A stretch of DNA of 64,000 bases from Sphingopyxis sp. FD7 (GTDB lineage: Bacteria; Pseudomonadota; Alphaproteobacteria; Sphingomonadales; Sphingomonadaceae), in the NCBI RefSeq assembly GCF_003609835.1, contig NZ_AP017898.1, forward strand, positions 2,356,001 to 2,420,000, given 5' to 3'. Under the pieces are notes generated by a model. The model saw only the letters and a list, made by a program, of their open reading frames with translations, ran no database searches and was not told where the DNA came from. Below, in pieces: positions 60,918 through 64,000 of the stretch. Every line of letters starts with the position of its first letter. Position 1 is the first letter of the stretch. The position numbers and the translations under genes were made by a program.

Positions 60918-61865
60918 ATGCTCAAAAGCCGGTTCCAGCACAACGCCGCGTTGCTCGTCATGCTGACGCTCGCCGGATGTGGCGGCGGGAGCGGCGAGGA
61001 AGCGCCGCCACCGGTGCAATTGCCCGCGCCCGCCCCTTCGCCGACTCCAGCGCCTGCACCGACACCCGCACCGACCCCGACGCCGACCCCAACCCCGCCG
61101 CCCGCCGCCAGTCCGCGCCCCGATGCCGCCAACACGGGCGTACCCGCGGGCATAACGCTGCGCAGCTGGTCGGGGCCCGCCTATGACGGACGATCGAACC
61201 TCGTGATCGACGGCTATGATCTTCCGAGGCCGCCCGACGGCGGCTTTTATCATTTCGCGGGCGCCGATGTCGTCCTGCGCAATTGCCGCTCGCAGGTGAG
61301 CATCCAGTTGTCGGGGCCGCGGTCGCGGATCGAACGGTGCGAAATCCGCGGCGGCATCTCGATATCGGGCGCGGCGGACGTCGTGCTCGAAGGCAATAAT
61401 GTCCATGGTTCAACAAGCGACCTCATCCACATCACCTCCGACACCGGGCGCATCCGCAACCTGATGATCCGCAATAATTTTCTGCATAGTCCCGAGCCCG
61501 CGTGCGGCGCCCACGCCGACGGCATCCAGGTGCGCGGCGTCGAGAATCTGACGCTGGAAAACAATGCGATCGACATGGGACCGTGGCGCCAGGTGTGCGG
61601 CGACGACGCGCTGAATGCCGCGATCTTTTTCGAGAATGCGAACGGCGGCAACAGCCTGATCCGCATCATCGGCAATTATCTGAACGGCGCCGGCTATGTG
61701 CTGCGCCTCGCGCCGGGCCGCGACCAGCGCATCGTCGACAATCGCTTCGGGCGCGACGAGCGTTACGGCCTCATCCTCAACAATTCGGCGCCCGGCGACA
61801 TCGTCGCGGCCAGCGGCAACGTCCGCGACGACAACGGCGAGGCGGTGCCCATCCCGCCGCCCTGA
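60918..61865 (+). CDS. Right-handed beta-helix lipoprotein with a Pro/Thr linker
   Basis: The product has 315 residues. GGAGAG precedes the ATG. A lipobox 'LTLAGC' (C21) is followed by a Pro/Ala/Thr-rich spacer (about 29-68) of PT/PA repeats. The remainder (about 95-305) has the repeating pattern of a parallel beta-helix ('NLMIRNNFLHSPEPACGAHADGIQVRGVENLTLENNAID'), as in polysaccharide lyases and pectate-lyase-like proteins. It is surface or periplasmic and may bind or cut polysaccharide; the substrate is unknown. Confidence 0.82.
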   Translation: MLKSRFQHNAALLVMLTLAGCGGGSGEEAPPPVQLPAPAPSPTPAPAPTPAPTPTPTPTPPPAASPRPDAANTGVPAGITLRSWSGPAYDGRSNLVIDGYDLPRPPDGGFYHFAGADVVLRNCRSQVSIQLSGPRSRIERCEIRGGISISGAADVVLEGNNVHGSTSDLIHITSDTGRIRNLMIRNNFLHSPEPACGAHADGIQVRGVENLTLENNAIDMGPWRQVCGDDALNAAIFFENANGGNSLIRIIGNYLNGAGYVLRLAPGRDQRIVDNRFGRDERYGLILNNSAPGDIVAASGNVRDDNGEAVPIPPP

Positions 61866-61943
61866 TCCGCAAGCGCGAACCGCGATGTTCGCGTTGCCAT
61901 ATAAATGGGTTAGGAAACGGCAAGCAACGAACCGGAGTCGCCC

Positions 61944-62429
61944 ATGACCGCCCCGCTTGTGACCGCCCTGCTCTGGTTTTCGATCGTCACCTGCGGCCTT
62001 CTTGCGGGCGTCTATTTCACCTTCTCGGCTTTCGCGATGACCGCCTTTGCACGCACCGGCGCGGCCGCCGGGGCCACTGCGATGACCAGCATCAACCGCG
62101 TCATCCTGCGCTCGCTGTTCATGCCCCTGTTCCTGGGGTCCAGCCTGTCGAGCCTCGCGCTCGCGATTGTTGGCGCGCTGCACTGGGACCAGCCGGGTGC
62201 ATGCGCGGCGCTGGCCGGGGGCGTCATCTATTTCACCGGCATGTTCGTGGTGACGATGCTCTTCAACGTCCCGCGCAACACCGCGCTCGACGCGAGCGAC
62301 CCGCAAAGCGAGGCGGGGCGGCTGCTCTGGGCGCGCTATCTCAAGGAATGGACGGCGTGGAACCACGTCCGCACGCTGGCGTCGACCGCGGCGCTGATCC
62401 TGTTCGTCGTCGCGCTCGACATGCGTTAG
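61944..62429 (+). CDS. DUF1772 family membrane protein
   Basis: The product has 161 residues and four hydrophobic segments (about 4-30, 55-75, 83-103 and 142-158). 'GVYFTFSAFAMTAF', 'FNVPRNTAL' and 'LWARYLKEWTAWNHVRTLAS' are the DUF1772 (anthrone oxygenase-like) pattern. The biochemical role in bacteria is not established. It has its own short upstream region (78 bp) after the lipoprotein gene. Confidence 0.88.
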   Translation: MTAPLVTALLWFSIVTCGLLAGVYFTFSAFAMTAFARTGAAAGATAMTSINRVILRSLFMPLFLGSSLSSLALAIVGALHWDQPGACAALAGGVIYFTGMFVVTMLFNVPRNTALDASDPQSEAGRLLWARYLKEWTAWNHVRTLASTAALILFVVALDMR

Positions 62430-62518
62430 CGGCAACGCTTTATTGGCGTTTCCATGTATAGGATGCCCCCGCGGCGTCTGCATCGTGCAGGCGCGGCGCA
62501 AGGAATGATGCCGCTCTG

Positions 62519-63643
62519 ATGAAGCCCGAACTGTCCCTGACCGCCCGTTCGACGTGGCGCGACCCGCCGCCCGAGGGGCCGGCGGGGCCGGGGCGCGCCT
62601 TTTGGGCGGCGATCGGCGCGGTGTCGGTGGTCGCCTGCCTCGCCTTCCTGCTGTCGAGCGGGCAGTTTCGCGCGCCGACGTTCTTAGGCCTCTACAGCGT
62701 ATCGGTGCCGCTCGATTTCAGGCCCTATGACCCCGAACGCTGGGCGATCATGACCGCCGAGGATTATGAGGCAGCGCTGAAGATCGACCCGACGCTGCCC
62801 GACCCGCGCAGCATCGATTTTGCCGACGCGACCGCGCTGCCGCCCGCCGACCCGGCCGCGCTGCGCGAGGAGGCGTTCGTCGGCCCCGCGGCCAAGCCCT
62901 ATGTCTTTCGCGGGCTGACCGCGCTCGACCGCGAACGCGCGCATTATTGCCTGACCGCCGCCATCTATTACGAAGCCGCATCCGAAAGCGACGACGGGAT
63001 GCGCGGCGTCGCGCAGACGATCATCAACCGCGTCCGCCACCCGAGCTTTCCGGGCAGCGTTTGCGGCGTCGTGTTCCAGGGGTCGCAACGCGCGGGCGTG
63101 TGCCAGTTCACCTTTGCCTGCGACGGCGCGATGGCGCGCGCGCCCAGCCGCGCCAACTGGCTGCGCGCCAGCCGCGTCGCGGCAGCAGCGCTCGGCGGAC
63201 AGGTCTTTGCCAAGGTCGGGCTTGCGACCCATTATCACACGCAGGCGATCTGGCCGCGCTGGGGCAAAAGCCTGGTGATGACCAACATCGTCGGCGCGCA
63301 TATCTTTCACCGCTGGCGCGGCCGCTGGGGGATGCCCGACGCCTTTCGCGCCCCCTATGCAGGCCGCGAGCCGGTGCCCGGCCCCTATCTGCCCGTCGCG
63401 CAGCAGCTGGCGATCCTGAAAGGCCAGGGCATCGCGCCCGGCGCCGGGCCCCTCCCCGCCCTCACCGGCGCCGCGTCGCTCCCCGACGCCGCCCCCGCGC
63501 CGCTGCCCGGTGCGCTGGTCCCCGCAACCCCCGGCGTCCCGCCCGCCGCAACATCCGCCACGCCAGCCTACGCCGACCCGCGACTCAATCAGTCGGGACA
63601 AATCCGCGAGGAGTTCGCCAAAAGCGGAGAGTGGAAACGCTGA
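62519..63643 (+). CDS. SleB-like cell wall hydrolase, membrane anchored
   Basis: The product has 374 residues. A transmembrane helix (about 28-46) anchors a periplasmic part; the Hydrolase_2/SleB domain (about 138-262) has 'CLTAAIYYEAASE' with the likely catalytic glutamate E152, 'GVAQTIINRVRHPSFPGSVCGVVFQG' and 'CQFTFACDG'. 'ATHYHTQAIWPRW' ends the domain, and a Pro/Ala-rich tail follows. SleB-type enzymes are lytic transglycosylases in spore formers; in Gram-negative bacteria they act in cell wall remodelling. Confidence 0.9.
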   Translation: MKPELSLTARSTWRDPPPEGPAGPGRAFWAAIGAVSVVACLAFLLSSGQFRAPTFLGLYSVSVPLDFRPYDPERWAIMTAEDYEAALKIDPTLPDPRSIDFADATALPPADPAALREEAFVGPAAKPYVFRGLTALDRERAHYCLTAAIYYEAASESDDGMRGVAQTIINRVRHPSFPGSVCGVVFQGSQRAGVCQFTFACDGAMARAPSRANWLRASRVAAAALGGQVFAKVGLATHYHTQAIWPRWGKSLVMTNIVGAHIFHRWRGRWGMPDAFRAPYAGREPVPGPYLPVAQQLAILKGQGIAPGAGPLPALTGAASLPDAAPAPLPGALVPATPGVPPAATSATPAYADPRLNQSGQIREEFAKSGEWKR

Positions 63644-63688
63644 GCCAGGCGGTCTAGGCTGTCACCCTGTCAAAGGAGCGAGGTGGCC

Positions 63689-64000
63689 ATGGGACATGTC
63701 AAAGGCATCGGCGGGCTGTTTTTCCGGGCGCGCGATCCCGATGCGCTCAACGCCTGGTATCGCGAGCGGCTGGGCATCGGCGCCGGCTGCAACGCCGACG
63801 ACACCGGGCCGGTCAACGAATGGGTGTGGAACGTCGCCGCCGGGCCGCTGGTGTTCAGCGCGTTCAAGGCCGACACCGATTATTTCGCCGCCGACAAGCA
63901 ACATATGCTGAACCTGCGCGTCGACGACCTCGACGCCGTGCTCGCCCCGTTTCGCGACGCGGGCGAAGAGATTATCACCAAGCCCGAATGGGACGACCCC
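63689..64000 (+). CDS. VOC (glyoxalase/bleomycin-resistance) family protein, 3' end outside window
   Basis: The first 104 residues are visible, open to the window end. 'GIGGLFFRARDPDALNAWYRERLGI' is the typical first beta-alpha-beta module of a vicinal oxygen chelate protein, and 'LNLRVDDLDAVLAPFRDAGEEII' opens the second. An AAAGGAG ribosome binding site lies upstream of the ATG. The substrate cannot be told. Confidence 0.85.
   Translation, partial: MGHVKGIGGLFFRARDPDALNAWYRERLGIGAGCNADDTGPVNEWVWNVAAGPLVFSAFKADTDYFAADKQHMLNLRVDDLDAVLAPFRDAGEEIITKPEWDDP

Overview
The window is about 64 kb of high-GC chromosomal DNA with a strong GC bias at third codon positions. The gene content and order (ATP12-type F1 assembly chaperone, SPFH/RHH operon, zwf-edd-eda Entner-Doudoroff genes, serC-serA, hisZ, rimP-nusA-ylxR-infB-rbfA, crotonase and acyl-CoA synthetase genes) point to an alphaproteobacterium of the Sphingomonadales, most like Sphingopyxis or a close relative. 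That placement is an inference from protein character; no database search was run. I see no prophage, insertion sequence, CRISPR array, rRNA or plasmid function, so most of the window reads as core chromosome. One tRNA gene (Val, anticodon TAC) is present.

Layout. 0-4.7 kb: 3' end of aconitase, a small membrane protein, an Lrp-type regulator with a PLP ammonia-lyase, a divergent M20 dipeptidase, a GST, tRNA-Val. 4.7-10.3 kb: CorA, a winged-helix regulator, an SNase-like nuclease, CrcB, an RluA-type pseudouridine synthase, ATP12. 10.4-15.2 kb: crotonase, HCCA-isomerase-like protein and two divergent acyl-CoA synthetases. 15.3-18.7 kb: an SPFH/RHH/small-membrane-protein operon, a secreted M20 peptidase, SufE. 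19-23.3 kb: an expanded phage-shock (psp) locus. 23.6-30 kb: siroheme synthase, lysA-lptM-argH, a TlpA-like lipoprotein, gpsA. 30-39.2 kb: a storage-lipid cluster. 39.3-45.2 kb: eda, edd, zwf, glpD. 45.4-49.2 kb: fdhD, mobA and a molybdopterin oxidoreductase. 49.3-54.2 kb: extensin-like lipoprotein, serC, serA, hisZ. 54.2-60.6 kb: the nusA-infB operon. 60.9-64 kb: beta-helix lipoprotein, DUF1772 protein, SleB-like hydrolase, VOC protein (cut by the window end).

The most striking system is the psp locus (18998-23321). A PspF-type activator faces an operon that has a near-perfect sigma-54 promoter, a small exported peptide, an internal terminator-like hairpin, pspA, pspB, pspC and then five further small membrane/coiled-coil cistrons. 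These five look like serial PspB derivatives: four end in the same 'LERI-T(D/E)...EI-x-LR' module, which also appears at the PspC C terminus, and the last carries a shortened form. Second is a co-directional lipid cluster with a HAD-PlsC fusion, a PlsB-like acyltransferase, WS/DGAT, a patatin, two alpha/beta hydrolases and gpsA: a possible complete route from dihydroxyacetone phosphate to neutral lipid and back.

Third, nearly every intergenic gap over about 60 bp carries a member of one of at least five families of dispersed palindromic repeats. Some are nested in one another, and one supplies the stop codon of the siroheme synthase gene.
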